Origin: Amycolatopsis nivea
GTDB lineage: Bacteria; Actinomycetota; Actinomycetes; Mycobacteriales; Pseudonocardiaceae
Length of the DNA stretch: 64,000 bases
Direction: 5' to 3'
Assembly: GCF_004522235.1 (NCBI RefSeq)
Contig: NZ_SDLT01000004.1
Coordinates: forward strand, 176,045 to 240,044
In this document: positions 38,638 through 48,276 of the stretch, in pieces
Numbering within the stretch: position 1 is the stretch's first letter
Layout: every line of letters starts with the position of its first letter
Made by a program: the position numbers and the translations under genes
The notes under the pieces: model-generated
What the model was told of the DNA's origin: nothing
Seen by the model: the letters and a program-made list of their open reading frames with translations, nothing else
The model's database searches: none

Positions 38638-39708
38638 ATGCGCTCGCCGAAGGACTTCTTCGCCCCGCTCGCCGTCGGAGCGCCGCAACCGCCGCGGCAG
38701 ATCCCGGTGCGCCCGTCGCGCATGATCCACTTTTTCGATCCGGGCAACGAAAAGATGGCCGCGAAGGTCCCCGACCTCGCGAAGAAGACCGACGTGCTGC
38801 TCGGCAACCTCGAGGACGCGGTCCGCGCGGACCGCAAGGAAGCCGCCCGCGCCGGGCTGGTGTCGATCGCGAAGGCGACGGACTTCGGCCGCACGCAGCT
38901 GTGGACGCGGGTGAACAGCCTCGACTCGCCGTGGGTGCTCGACGACCTGATCACGCTGGTCACCGAGATCGGCGACAAGCTCGACGTGATCATGATCCCG
39001 AAGGTCGAAGGCGCGCAGGACATTCATTACGTCGACCGGTTGCTGGCGCAGTTGGAGGCGCGGGCCGGGCTGACCGAACCGCTGCTGGTGCACGCGATCC
39101 TGGAAACGGCGAGCGGCGTGGCGAACGTCGAGGAGATCGCCGGCGCCTCGCCGCGCATGCAGGGCATCTCGCTGGGCCCGGCCGACCTGGCCGCGAGCCG
39201 CCGGATGAAGACGACCCGCGTCGGCGGCGGCCACCCGGGTTATCTGGTGCGCACCGACCCGGTCGGCGAGGACCTGAACGAGGGCCGCTCGACGTATCAG
39301 CAGGACCTGTGGCACTACACGGTCGCGCGGATGGTCGACGCGTGCGCGATGAACGGAATCCTTCCGTACTACGGGCCGTTCGGGGACATCCGCGACGTGG
39401 TGGCCTGCGAGGACCAGTTCCGCAACGCGTTCCTGCTCGGCTGCGTCGGCGCGTGGAGCCTGCACCCGGTGCAGATCGACATCGCGAAGAAGGTTTTCTC
39501 GCCGTCCCCCGCCGACGTGGCCTGGGCCCGGCGCGTGATCGCCGAGATGGGCGACGGCACCGGCGCGGTGATGATCGACGGGAAAATGCAGGACGACGCC
39601 TCGGTCAAGCAGTGCCGGGTGGTCGTGGAACTGGCTGACGAACTGGCCGCCACCGACCCCGAACTGGCCGCCGCGTACGACGCCGCGACGAAGGAGATCC
39701 AGTCATGA
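38638..39708 (+). CDS. HpcH/HpaI aldolase/citrate lyase family protein (malyl-CoA lyase-like)
   Basis: 356 residues. CitE-like TIM barrel: [20 protein letters not shown] (acidic metal-site region), [77 protein letters not shown], and [18 protein letters not shown] at the end. Length and the GPADLAASR motif match L-malyl-CoA/beta-methylmalyl-CoA lyases (Mcl1-like) better than citramalyl lyases. GGGAGGA precedes ATG 38638. Overlaps the next lyase gene by 4 bp. Confidence 0.85.
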   Translation: MRSPKDFFAPLAVGAPQPPRQIPVRPSRMIHFFDPGNEKMAAKVPDLAKKTDVLLGNLEDAVRADRKEAARAGLVSIAKATDFGRTQLWTRVNSLDSPWVLDDLITLVTEIGDKLDVIMIPKVEGAQDIHYVDRLLAQLEARAGLTEPLLVHAILETASGVANVEEIAGASPRMQGISLGPADLAASRRMKTTRVGGGHPGYLVRTDPVGEDLNEGRSTYQQDLWHYTVARMVDACAMNGILPYYGPFGDIRDVVACEDQFRNAFLLGCVGAWSLHPVQIDIAKKVFSPSPADVAWARRVIAEMGDGTGAVMIDGKMQDDASVKQCRVVVELADELAATDPELAAAYDAATKEIQS

Positions 39709-40565
39709 CCGAACTCCGGCCGCGGCGGTCCGTGCTGTACATGCCCGGCGCGAACGAACGCGCGCTGGAGAAGGCCAAGTCTCTGCCTGCGGATGCGTTG
39801 ATCCTGGACTTGGAAGACGCCGTCGCCCCCGATGCGAAGGAAGCCGCGCGGGAGCGGGTCTGCGCCGCTGTTGGCACTTACGGCTCGCGGGAAGTGACGA
39901 TCCGGGTCAACGGCCTGGACACCGAATGGCACGACGCCGACCTGCGCGCCGCCGCTGCCGCCGGCCCCGCCGCGGTGGTGGTGCCGAAGGTGAACTCGGC
40001 GGCTGAGGTGCACAACATCGAGCGCGCGCTGGAGCTTGGCGGAGCGCCGGAGCACACGAAGATCTGGGCGATGGTGGAGACTCCGGTCGCGATGCTGCAC
40101 GCGGAGGAGATCGCGGGAGCGTCGGAAAGGTTGACCGTGCTGGTGATGGGCACGAACGACCTGGCGAAGGAACTGCACGCGGAGTTCGTACCGGGCCGGG
40201 GCCCGTTGCTGGGCGGGCTTTCGCTGTGCCTGCTCGCCGCGCGGGCGACCGGGAAGGTGATCCTCGACGGGGTCTACAACGACGTCAAGGACGCTGAGGG
40301 CTTCGAGGCGGAGTGCTTGCAGGGGCGGCAGTACGGGTTCGACGGGAAGACGTTGATCCATCCTTCGCAGGTGGAGCCGTGCAACCGGGTCTTCGCGCCG
40401 TCGGAGGAAGAGATCGACCGGTCCAAGCGGATCATCGCGGCGTTCGAGGAGGCTTCGGCTGCGGGACGCGGCGTGGTGACGGTGGATGGGCGGATGATCG
40501 AGAACCTGCATGTGGAGAACGCGCGGCGAGTGCTGGCGTTGGCGGAGGCGATCGGGGCGAAGTGA
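39705..40565 (+). CDS. CoA ester lyase, CitE-like
   Basis: 286 residues: [46 protein letters not shown] is the classic CitE/Mcl start (Arg CoA-binding, Glu/Asp metal ligands), [79 protein letters not shown]. Either a second (S)-malyl/citramalyl-CoA lyase or, as in the mcl1/mcl2 pair of Rhodobacter, a malyl-CoA thioesterase acting with its partner. Same operon as the previous gene (ATGA overlap). Confidence 0.87.
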   Translation: MTELRPRRSVLYMPGANERALEKAKSLPADALILDLEDAVAPDAKEAARERVCAAVGTYGSREVTIRVNGLDTEWHDADLRAAAAAGPAAVVVPKVNSAAEVHNIERALELGGAPEHTKIWAMVETPVAMLHAEEIAGASERLTVLVMGTNDLAKELHAEFVPGRGPLLGGLSLCLLAARATGKVILDGVYNDVKDAEGFEAECLQGRQYGFDGKTLIHPSQVEPCNRVFAPSEEEIDRSKRIIAAFEEASAAGRGVVTVDGRMIENLHVENARRVLALAEAIGAK

Positions 40566-40569
40566 CGCG

Positions 40570-40591
40570 GGCCGGGTGCCGGGGCCCGGCC
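40570..40591. terminator. Possible weak terminator before the ATPase gene
   Basis: GGCCGGG (40570-40576) and its complement (40585-40591) with an 8-nt loop immediately after the lyase stop. Directly downstream TACAGT (40593-40598) lies 6 bp before ATG 40605, consistent with a new, leaderless transcript for the ATPase gene. Confidence 0.4.
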
Positions 40592-40604
40592 GTACAGTGT
40601 GCGC

Positions 40605-41723
40605 ATGGCTCGGCACTCGCTCAGCGCGATCACCATCGAGGGGTTCACCTCGATCCGTTCGGCACGTGTGCCTCTCGGCAGCATGAATGTGCTGGTCGGC
40701 GCGAACGGCGCGGGCAAGAGCAACTTCATCCAGGCGCTGGGTCTGCTGAGCAGCGTTGTCGACGGCGACCTCGGGTTGTACGTCGGTCTCCACGGCGGGG
40801 CCGCCGAAATGGGCTACAAGGGAAGCGCCCTGTCCAGCATTGGACTGGCCCTCGATCTGTCACCAGCGAAATACCGCATCCGGCTCGTGCCCGCGGCCAA
40901 CGACGAACTGATCTTCGATCTCGAGGAGATCAGCAGCGCGACTCCTGAATCGCAGTACCGACGAGAGCTCGGTCAAGGGCACCGCGAATCGCGCCTAGAA
41001 CAAGCGATAGACGAGCACGACGAGGCCGCTGAACTCATTCACACCGTGCTCAAGGGCTGCCGGGTCTATCACTTCGACGACACGAGCCGGGACGCGCCAG
41101 TCAAACGTCAAGCCCCGACAGCGGACAACCTCGCGCTGCGAGACGACGCCGCCAACCTCGCGCCCGTTCTCCTGAGGCTGCGACGGAGCGACCGGCCGGA
41201 GGACAAAGCGGCTTACCGCCGGATCACCAGCACAGTCCGGCTGGTCGCGCCCTTCTTCAAGGACTTCGTCCTCGACGACGAATACGGAACCGACCGCGTC
41301 CGGCTCCGCTGGATCCACAAAGACCTCGACGGGGTCTTCTCCGCCGAACAGATGTCCGACGGCACTTTGCGGTTCGTCTGCCTGGCCACCTTGCTGATGC
41401 AGCCGCAGCTGCCCGGCCTGGTCGTCCTGGACGAGCCGGAACTTGGCCTGCACCCTTACGCGATCGTCGTGCTGGCGGACATGCTTCGGCGAGCGGCGGC
41501 GCACAGCCAGGTGCTGATCGCCACTCAATCGGTCACGCTCATGAACCAGTTCACTGTCGACGACCTCATCGTGGTCGAACAACACGACGGCAGTTCTTCC
41601 TTCGGGAAGCCGAATCCCGACGCGCTGCGGACCTGGCTCGAGGATTACTCGCTTGGTGAACTGTGGGAGAAGAACCTCATCGGAGGACAGCCCGGTTCGA
41701 GGGGCAGCGTCCTGAATGACTGA
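40605..41723 (+). CDS. AAA/SMC-like ATPase of a two-gene OLD-like module
   Basis: 372 residues. Walker A VGANGAGKSNFIQ (31-43) right after ITIEGFTSIRSARVPLGSMNVL, a central helical insert (about 110-200), signature-like FSAEQMSDGTLRFVCLATLL, Walker B GLVVLDEPELGLHP and switch LIATQSVTLMNQF: the AAA_21/OLD ATPase pattern. There is no TOPRIM domain on this chain; the next gene supplies a DUF4276 protein, so the two look like a split OLD nuclease. ATG 40605 appears leaderless. Predicted defence role, by family context only. Confidence 0.88.
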   Translation: MARHSLSAITIEGFTSIRSARVPLGSMNVLVGANGAGKSNFIQALGLLSSVVDGDLGLYVGLHGGAAEMGYKGSALSSIGLALDLSPAKYRIRLVPAANDELIFDLEEISSATPESQYRRELGQGHRESRLEQAIDEHDEAAELIHTVLKGCRVYHFDDTSRDAPVKRQAPTADNLALRDDAANLAPVLLRLRRSDRPEDKAAYRRITSTVRLVAPFFKDFVLDDEYGTDRVRLRWIHKDLDGVFSAEQMSDGTLRFVCLATLLMQPQLPGLVVLDEPELGLHPYAIVVLADMLRRAAAHSQVLIATQSVTLMNQFTVDDLIVVEQHDGSSSFGKPNPDALRTWLEDYSLGELWEKNLIGGQPGSRGSVLND

Positions 41724-42387
41724 CCCCAAACGCCTTCACCTGTTGGTCGAAGGGCAGTCGGAACTGACAGTCGCGCAGGAACTCCTGGTCGACCATTTGC
41801 GGGAGGCCGGCTGGGCAACCGTAACCGTGTCGGTCGTGCGAACACAGACCTCGTCGGTTACCCACCGCGGCGGCGTTTCTTCCTGGGCGAAGATCCGCCG
41901 GGAGATCCAGCACCTGCTTGGGCAGAAGTCCCTCACCACGCTGACCACGATCTTCGATTTCTACGGATTTCCCTCCGACGCACCTGGAGTCTCCGATCGT
42001 CCGGCTGGTTCGGCGGAACTCCAGGTGGAACACGTTGAGCACGAGATCGCGGCGGCCATCCCCGACCGCCGCTTTCTCCCGAATCTGGTCTTGCACGAAC
42101 TCGAATCGTGGGTTTTCGCGGCTGCTGATCAGCTCAGCGAGCTGAGAGGCGAGCCGGAATTGGCCGAGCGTCTCCGCGCGGACTGCGACGCCGCCGGAGG
42201 CCCGGAACTGATCAATGGAGGAGCGAAGACAGCACCTTCCAAACGCCTCCTCCAGTACTGTGCGGGCTACCAGAAGGTGATCGAAGGACCGCTGGCGATC
42301 GCCGATCTTGGCGTAGTCGGTTTGAAAGGCAAGTGCCCGCGTTTCAAGGCGTGGTTAACCAAACTCGAGGAGCAGGCGAAACGCTAG
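41716..42387 (+). CDS. DUF4276 (TOPRIM-like) protein
   Basis: 223 residues. HLLVEGQSELTVAQELLVDHL carries the TOPRIM-like Glu (E12), LTTIFDFYGFPSDAPG the acidic strand end (D81), and LPNLVLHELESWVFAAADQL the family-defining HE(F/L)E block. DUF4276 proteins are regularly encoded after AAA_21 ATPases and are proposed metal-dependent nuclease subunits. Overlaps the ATPase gene by 8 bp, so the two are produced together. The stop is 5 bp from a convergent amidase gene. Confidence 0.87.
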   Translation: MTDPKRLHLLVEGQSELTVAQELLVDHLREAGWATVTVSVVRTQTSSVTHRGGVSSWAKIRREIQHLLGQKSLTTLTTIFDFYGFPSDAPGVSDRPAGSAELQVEHVEHEIAAAIPDRRFLPNLVLHELESWVFAAADQLSELRGEPELAERLRADCDAAGGPELINGGAKTAPSKRLLQYCAGYQKVIEGPLAIADLGVVGLKGKCPRFKAWLTKLEEQAKR

Positions 42388-42392
42388 CCGGG

Positions 42393-43778
42393 TCAACTGA
42401 CCGGCCAAGGACGCTGTTCCCCGCGCAGCTTCTCGAACTCCGCCGCGACCCGCAGGACCTCCAGGTCCGCGAACCGGCGTCCCGCGATCTGCAGCCCGAT
42501 CGGCAAGCCCTCCGTCGTATAGCCGCAGTTCACTGACACCGCGGGCTGGCCGGACATGTTGTACGGCACGGTGAAAGCGATGTGCTCGAACGGCCGCGTC
42601 GGGTCGTTTGTCGGGGATGGCCAGTCGGCGGGCGGGGGCAGGACGGGGCAGGTCGGCGACAGCACGACGTCGTACGGTTCCGTCGCTCGCAGGGCTGCCA
42701 CGCTGATCGCGTCGATGGCGGCGAAACCTCGGTAAGTGTCCACACCGGACGCATTCGCTCCCCCGGCTGCCCACTCCGCGATGTACGGCAGGACTTGCGC
42801 ACGCTGTTCCTCCGACAGCGCGGCCAGGTCCGACCAGGCGCGGACTCGCCAGAAGGTGTCCAGGCCGTTCAGGTGTTCGCGGGTCAGGAACGGGGCGACC
42901 GGTTCCACGATCGCACCGGCGGAGGCGAACACATCGGCGGCTGCGGTGACCGCGTCGGCGACAGCTGGAGTCACCGGGAGGCCGACGCCGGGGTCGAGGT
43001 GCAGGCCGACGCGGAGACCGTTTAGCGAACCCGTCAGGGAAAGCCAGTCGATGGGCTCGGGCGGCAGGCTGAGGTGGTCTCGCGAGTCGGGTTGGGCCAG
43101 GACGCTCATCAGCAGGGCGGTGTCGGCGACGGTCCTGGTCAGGGGCCCGGCGACGCGGCCTAGGAAGGGCGGGTCCACCGGGACGCGGCCGAAGCTGGGT
43201 TTCAGGCCGACCAAGCCGCACCAACCGGCGGGGAGGCGGATTGAGCCGCCGATGTCGGTGCCTACGTGCAAGGGGCCATAGCCCGCGGCGGCTGCGGAGG
43301 CGGCGCCGGCGCTGGAGCCGCCGGGGGTGCGCGTGACGTCCCACGGGTTGCGCGAAGCGGCGTGGAAGCTCGAGAGACCTGAGGTGAGCATGCCGTAGTC
43401 GGGCATGGTCGTCTTTGCCAGCAGTACTGCGCCTGACTCGCGTACGCGGGCTGCGGCGGGGGCGTCTGCAGCGGCGGGCTTCAAGGCCGTGGCAGCAGTG
43501 CCTAGGGGCGTGGGGACGCCGACGGAGGCGATGTTTTCCTTCAGCGTCAGGGGGACGCCGTCGATGGGACCGGAAGGCTCACCGGCGTGCCAACGGGCTT
43601 CGGACGCCTTCGCTGCTTCGCGCGCTGAAGCGGCGTCGTACGCGTACAGGGCACGCAGTTCGGGTTCGCGGGCATCGATGCGCGTGAGGACGGCTTCGGT
43701 GACTTCGACGGGCGAGAACGTCTGCGCGCGGTACCCGGCTACCAGCTCGTTAGCGGTCAGGTCAGCCAATTCGGTCAT
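42393..43778 (-). CDS. Amidase (amidase signature family)
   Basis: 461 residues. The Ser-cisSer-Lys triad is visible: Lys80 (LTLKENIA), Ser155 (TPGGSSAGAAS) and Ser179 (GTDIGGSIRLPAG). Hydrolyses an amide to acid and ammonia; the substrate is not evident. Last gene of the long operon starting with the ABC receptor at 50707, 15 bp after the SDR gene, so it probably acts on the imported compound or a derivative. Confidence 0.9.
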   Translation of the reverse strand: MTELADLTANELVAGYRAQTFSPVEVTEAVLTRIDAREPELRALYAYDAASAREAAKASEARWHAGEPSGPIDGVPLTLKENIASVGVPTPLGTAATALKPAAADAPAAARVRESGAVLLAKTTMPDYGMLTSGLSSFHAASRNPWDVTRTPGGSSAGAASAAAAGYGPLHVGTDIGGSIRLPAGWCGLVGLKPSFGRVPVDPPFLGRVAGPLTRTVADTALLMSVLAQPDSRDHLSLPPEPIDWLSLTGSLNGLRVGLHLDPGVGLPVTPAVADAVTAAADVFASAGAIVEPVAPFLTREHLNGLDTFWRVRAWSDLAALSEEQRAQVLPYIAEWAAGGANASGVDTYRGFAAIDAISVAALRATEPYDVVLSPTCPVLPPPADWPSPTNDPTRPFEHIAFTVPYNMSGQPAVSVNCGYTTEGLPIGLQIAGRRFADLEVLRVAAEFEKLRGEQRPWPVS

Positions 43779-43793
43779 CGCGGAACCTCCGAT

Positions 43794-44552
43794 TCACGAA
43801 GCGGGTGGGTCAAAGCGGCCGTCGACTGCGGTCCAGCCGCCGTCGACGGCCAGGACGGAGCCGGTGACGAAGGTCGAAGCGTCCGAAGCGAGGTACACGA
43901 CGGCGCCGGCCAGTTCGTCCGCGCGCGCCCAGCGGCCGAGGGCGCCTTTCTGGGCGTAGGCGTCGTACCAGTCGGGGCGCGCTTTGATCTGTGCGGTCAA
44001 GGGCGTCTCGACAACGCCAGGGGCGATGGCGTTGACGCGTACGCCGGACGGTCCGAACTCAGCGGCCGCTGTGCGGAACAGCTGCACTAAGCCGCCCTTC
44101 GTGGCTGCGTACGGGCCTTGGCCGGGTTCGACAGTGGTGCCGCGGATTGAGGAGAAGCCGATGATGCTTCCCCGGCCCTGCTCGACCATCGGGGCACCGA
44201 ACGCGCGCAGCACCTCGAAGGCGACGCCCAGGTTCAGCTCCACCACGCGGTCGAATTCGTCGCGGGTGTAGTCCAGAAGGCGTTTCCGGACGTTGGTGGC
44301 TGCGGTCAGCACGACAGCGTCCAGTGGACCCAGTTCAGCAGCAGCGGCTTCGACGGCACCGGGGGCGAGCAGGTCGATCTCGTACGCTTCGCCGACGCCG
44401 GTCTCCCGCGCGGCGGCGACGTCCCGGTCCGCGCAGATCACCGACGCGCCGTGCGCGGCCAAGGCTCGGGCGGCTTCGCGGCCGATACCGCTGCCCGCGC
44501 CGAGCACGACGGCCCGGCGGCCGTCCATGCGGAACAGTTCGGCGTAGTTCAC
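43794..44552 (-). CDS. SDR family oxidoreductase
   Basis: 252 residues: VVLGAGSGIGREAARALAA cofactor motif, FSSIRGT catalytic Ser, YAATKGG Tyr/Lys, and C-terminal FVTGSVLAVDGGWTAVDGRF. GTG 44552 overlaps the aldehyde dehydrogenase stop (GTGA). Within the operon it would interconvert an alcohol/ketone in the catabolic route of the imported substrate. Confidence 0.9.
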   Translation of the reverse strand: MNYAELFRMDGRRAVVLGAGSGIGREAARALAAHGASVICADRDVAAARETGVGEAYEIDLLAPGAVEAAAAELGPLDAVVLTAATNVRKRLLDYTRDEFDRVVELNLGVAFEVLRAFGAPMVEQGRGSIIGFSSIRGTTVEPGQGPYAATKGGLVQLFRTAAAEFGPSGVRVNAIAPGVVETPLTAQIKARPDWYDAYAQKGALGRWARADELAGAVVYLASDASTFVTGSVLAVDGGWTAVDGRFDPPAS

Positions 44553-45973
44553 GGGCGCAGCACCGCCATCCTGGTCACGGTCAGCTCTTCGACGGCGAAG
44601 CGCGGCCCCTCGCGGCCGATCCCGGAGTCCTTGACCCCGCCGTACGGCATCGTGTCGGACCGGAAACCCGGCACCTCGTTCACCACTACCCCGCCGACCT
44701 CCAGCTCGTCCAGCGCGCGGAACGCGGTCTTCAACGAGCGGCTGTACACGCTCGCGTGCAAGCCGTACCGCGACGCGTTGACCACGGCGAAGGCTTCGTC
44801 CACATCGGACACTGTGCGCAGGCAGACGACTGGTCCGAAGATCTCCTCGTCCCAGCATTCGACGCCGTCCGGGACATCCGCGAGCACCGTCGGCTCCAGC
44901 ACGCCGTCGCGCACCGAACCGCCCGCCAGCAGCCGGGCACCCGCCGCGGTCGCTTTGTCGACCCACTCGGCGACCCGGGCGGTCGAGCGTTCGTCGATCA
45001 GCGCGGACACTCTCGTGTCCGGGGAGCGCGGGTCACCAACGGTCACTTCGCCCAGCCGCGCAAGCACTCTGGAGGTGAATTCTTCAGCTATGGAAGACAC
45101 CACCAGCACGCGCTGTACGGAAATACAGGCCTGCCCGGACGCGTAGAACCCGCCGCGCAGCACGGCGTCCGCGGCCGCGTCGAGGTCGGCGTCCTCGGCG
45201 ACCACCAGTGCGGCGTTCGAGCCCAGCTCCAGCAGGGTCTTCGTCGGCGCGGCGTCGCGGGCGATCTGGTGGCCGACGGCGGCCGAGCCGGTGAAGGACA
45301 CCGCGCCGATCCGTCGGTCCGTGACCAGCGCCGATCCGACCGAAGCGTCTCCGGTGACCAGCTGGACCATCGCGGGAAGATCGGTTAGCGAGCGGACCAG
45401 GTGCACCAGCCACAGCGTCGCCAGCGGGGTTTGCGGCGCCGGTTTCACGACCACCGGACAAGCCGCCGCAATCGCCGGGGCGATCTTGTGCGACGCGAGC
45501 AGCAGCGGGTAGTTGAACCCGGCGATGCCGACGACCACTCCAATCGGCTTGCGCTTCCAGAACCCGACCAGTCCGTCGCCGGACGGCAGCAGGTCGAGCG
45601 GCACGGTTTCGCCGTGCAGCCGCGACACTTCCTCAGCCGCGGCCTCCCAGGTGACGATCGTCCGCGCGACCTCCACCTGGCAGTCGACCAGCGGTTTCCC
45701 GGTCTCCAACACGAGCAGCTGCTCGAACTCTGCTTGACGTTCGCGAATCGCCGAAGCCACGTCGTTGAGCAAGGTGCGGCGAGTCCGCGAAGGCAGCGAA
45801 GCGACTTCGCGAGCCACTGCCACCGCTTCGTCCACAGCACGCGAAGCCAGCGCGGCAGTGCCGACCGACGCGTTGCCGATCACGCTGCCGTCGTAGGGAA
45901 ACACGACGTCCGCAGTATCCACTGTGGACACCCAGCCGGGACCGACCGGCAGGCCGTCCGGGTAGTCAGGCAT
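44549..45973 (-). CDS. Aldehyde dehydrogenase family protein
   Basis: 474 residues. GFNYPLLLASHKIAPAIAAACPVVVKP cofactor region, SFTGSAAVGHQI, catalytic Glu in LLELGSNAALVV and Cys in ASGQACISVQRVLV, EEIFGPVVCL near the end, finishing with PYGGVKDSGIGREGPRFAVEELT. Oxidises an aldehyde to acid with NAD(P)+. Overlaps the upstream ABC ATPase by 8 bp and the SDR by 4 bp; the reaction sequence aldehyde/alcohol to acid fits a catabolic operon. Confidence 0.92.
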   Translation of the reverse strand: MPDYPDGLPVGPGWVSTVDTADVVFPYDGSVIGNASVGTAALASRAVDEAVAVAREVASLPSRTRRTLLNDVASAIRERQAEFEQLLVLETGKPLVDCQVEVARTIVTWEAAAEEVSRLHGETVPLDLLPSGDGLVGFWKRKPIGVVVGIAGFNYPLLLASHKIAPAIAAACPVVVKPAPQTPLATLWLVHLVRSLTDLPAMVQLVTGDASVGSALVTDRRIGAVSFTGSAAVGHQIARDAAPTKTLLELGSNAALVVAEDADLDAAADAVLRGGFYASGQACISVQRVLVVSSIAEEFTSRVLARLGEVTVGDPRSPDTRVSALIDERSTARVAEWVDKATAAGARLLAGGSVRDGVLEPTVLADVPDGVECWDEEIFGPVVCLRTVSDVDEAFAVVNASRYGLHASVYSRSLKTAFRALDELEVGGVVVNEVPGFRSDTMPYGGVKDSGIGREGPRFAVEELTVTRMAVLRP

Positions 45974-46733
45974 CCGTTTCTCCCTTCAACCGGGCCAGCT
46001 CGGTCCGCAGATTCGGCGCGGCGGCCAGCAGTTCCCGGGTGTACTCGTGCTCCGGAGCGGCGTAAACCTGCTCGACCGCACCGATTTCCACGATCTCCCC
46101 GCTACGCATCACCGCGACGCGATCGCACACGTGCCGCACCACGCCGAGGTCGTGCGAGACGAAAATCAACGTCAGCGAAAACTCTTCGACCAGCCGGGCC
46201 AGCAGGTCCAGGATCTGCGCGCGCACCGAAACGTCCAGCGCGCTCACCGGTTCGTCCGCGATCAGCACGCTCGGGTTCGGCGCGAGCGCGCGGGCGATCG
46301 AAATCCGTTGCCGTTGCCCGCCGGAGAACTGGTGCGGGTACCGCATCGCCGCGTCCTCGGGCAGCCCGACCGCGGTCAGCAACTCCGCGACCCGCTCCGG
46401 CGACCGGCGGCCGAGCGGTTCGGACACGATGTCCCGCACGCGCATCCGCGGATCGAGCGAGCCCATCGGATCCTGGAACACGATCTGCATTTCGCTGCGC
46501 AGGAACCGCAGTTTCCGTTCGGGCAGCGAGTCGATCCGCTTCCCCTGGAACGACACCGAGCCCGCGGTCGGCCGGTCCAACGCGGCCAGCAATCGCACCA
46601 GCGTGGACTTCCCGGACCCGGATTCGCCGACGATCCCGAACCGCTCACCAGCGGAAACGTCGAAACTCACGCCGCGCAACGCATGCACGTCCCGCCGCGC
46701 ATACCGCCGTTCCAAATCCCGTACGGAGATCAT
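45966..46733 (-). CDS. Dipeptide/opine-type ABC transporter ATP-binding protein (DppF-like)
   Basis: 255 residues. Walker A GESGSGKST (about 36-44), QIVFQDPMGSLDPRMRVRDIV, signature FSGGQRQRISIARALA, Walker B VLIADEPVSALDVS, FVSHDLGVVRHVCDRVAVMRSGEIVE; typical oligopeptide-type ATPase. ATG 46733 overlaps the other ATPase gene by 4 bp. Energises the permeases at 47461-49220. Confidence 0.92.
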   Translation of the reverse strand: MISVRDLERRYARRDVHALRGVSFDVSAGERFGIVGESGSGKSTLVRLLAALDRPTAGSVSFQGKRIDSLPERKLRFLRSEMQIVFQDPMGSLDPRMRVRDIVSEPLGRRSPERVAELLTAVGLPEDAAMRYPHQFSGGQRQRISIARALAPNPSVLIADEPVSALDVSVRAQILDLLARLVEEFSLTLIFVSHDLGVVRHVCDRVAVMRSGEIVEIGAVEQVYAAPEHEYTRELLAAAPNLRTELARLKGETDA

Positions 46734-47464
46734 CGCGCCCCCTCCAGATCGGAAGCCGCGAGCAATCGCTGCGTATAAGAATGCTGAGGCGCGGTCAAAA
46801 CCTCCCGCGTCGAGCCATGCTCCACAATGGACCCGTCGAGCATCACCAGCACCCGGTCGCACATCTGCGCCACCACCGCCAGATCGTGCGTGATGAACAG
46901 CAGGGAACTCTCCGTCGACAGCCGCTCGCGAATCAGGCCGAGAATCTGCGCCTGCACGGTGACGTCCAGCGCGGTGGTCGGCTCGTCGCAGATCAGCAGC
47001 GCCGGGTCGTTGGCCAGCGCGATCGCCAGCACCACCCGCTGCCGCTGCCCGCCGGACAGCTGATGCGGATACGCCCGCGCGACGTCCGGCAATCCGACCG
47101 CGGCCAGCAGTTCCTCCGCCGGACGCCCGCGACGGCCGTGCACCCGGAACGGCTCGGTGACCTGCCGTCCGATCCGCATCGCCGGGTTCAGCGCCGTCAT
47201 CGGCTCCTGAAACACCATCGCCATCCCGTTGCCGCGCAACCGAGACAGCTCCTTCTCGGACGCACCGAGCAGCTCCCGATCGTCCAGCCGCACCGAACCG
47301 GTGGCCGACAATCCTTCCGGCAGCAGGCCCAGCACGGACAGCGCGGTGAGCGATTTCCCGGACCCGGATTCGCCGATCAGCCCGACCCGCTCGCCCGCGC
47401 CCAGCTCGAACGAAACCCCGCGCACCAGGTCCGCGACCTGCAGGTTCTCCACGGTCAGCGTCAT
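46730..47464 (-). CDS. Dipeptide/opine-type ABC transporter ATP-binding protein (DppD-like)
   Basis: 244 residues. Walker A GESGSGKSLTALS, MVFQEPMTALNPAMRIGRQV, signature LSGGQRQRVVLAIALA, Walker B LLICDEPTTALDVT, ITHDLAVVAQMCDRVLVMLDGSIVE. Shorter than many DppD proteins and lacks their Cys-rich C-terminal extension. ATGA overlap with the permease gene upstream. Confidence 0.92.
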   Translation of the reverse strand: MTLTVENLQVADLVRGVSFELGAGERVGLIGESGSGKSLTALSVLGLLPEGLSATGSVRLDDRELLGASEKELSRLRGNGMAMVFQEPMTALNPAMRIGRQVTEPFRVHGRRGRPAEELLAAVGLPDVARAYPHQLSGGQRQRVVLAIALANDPALLICDEPTTALDVTVQAQILGLIRERLSTESSLLFITHDLAVVAQMCDRVLVMLDGSIVEHGSTREVLTAPQHSYTQRLLAASDLEGAR

Positions 47465-48276
47465 ACCCGCGCCGCCAATCGGGGGTCGAGACGGTCGCGC
47501 AGACCGTCGCCGAGAAGGTTGAAACCGAGCACTGCCACCGCGATCGCGACACCGGGCACGAGCGCCAGCCGCGGGTGCGCGGTGAGCAGCTCCTGCGATT
47601 CCTGCAGCATCCGGCCCCACGACGGCGTCGGCGGCCGGGTGCCGAAACCGAGGAACGACAACGCCGCTTCGGCCAGCACCGCGATCGCGAACGACACCGA
47701 CGCCTGCACGATCAGCAGCCCGCCGATGTTCGGCATTACGTGCGACCAGGCGATCCGCGTCCGCGACCGGCCGCCCGCCCGCGCCGCCAGCACGTATTCG
47801 CTGCTCATCACCTGCAGCGAGCCCGACCGCGCGATCCGGGCGAACGACGGGATGGTCGCGATGCCGATGGCGACCATCGCGGTGAGCGTGTCCGCGCCGA
47901 ACACCGCGCCGAACATGATCGCCAGCAGCAGCGCGGGAAACGCGAGCACCAGGTCGTTCACCCGCATCACGAACTCGCCGAGCCACCGCGGCGCCATCGC
48001 CGCCAGGACGCCCAGTGGCGTGCCGATCACCGCCGCGATGCCGACCGCGACGACACCGACGTACAACGTCGTTCGCGCGCCGACGAGGATCTGGCTGAAG
48101 ACGTCGCGACCGAATTTGTCCGTGCCGAAAAGATGCTCGGCCGAGAAGCCCAGCAGCCGGTCCGCCGCGTTGACCTGCACCGGGTCGTACGGAGTCCAGA
48201 CGAACGACACCAGCGCGGCCACCACGACGAGCGCGACCAGTATGCCGCCGAGCAGGAGATTTCCGTTGCGGCGCAT
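47461..48276 (-). CDS. Dipeptide/opine-type ABC transporter permease (DppC-like)
   Basis: 271 residues, one N-terminal plus five core membrane segments. HLFGTDKFGRDVFSQILVGARTTL is the DppC N-terminal hallmark, and YVLAARAGGRSRTRIAWSHVMPNI is the coupling loop. ATG 48276 shares one base with the DppB-like stop. Confidence 0.92.
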   Translation of the reverse strand: MRRNGNLLLGGILVALVVVAALVSFVWTPYDPVQVNAADRLLGFSAEHLFGTDKFGRDVFSQILVGARTTLYVGVVAVGIAAVIGTPLGVLAAMAPRWLGEFVMRVNDLVLAFPALLLAIMFGAVFGADTLTAMVAIGIATIPSFARIARSGSLQVMSSEYVLAARAGGRSRTRIAWSHVMPNIGGLLIVQASVSFAIAVLAEAALSFLGFGTRPPTPSWGRMLQESQELLTAHPRLALVPGVAIAVAVLGFNLLGDGLRDRLDPRLAARV

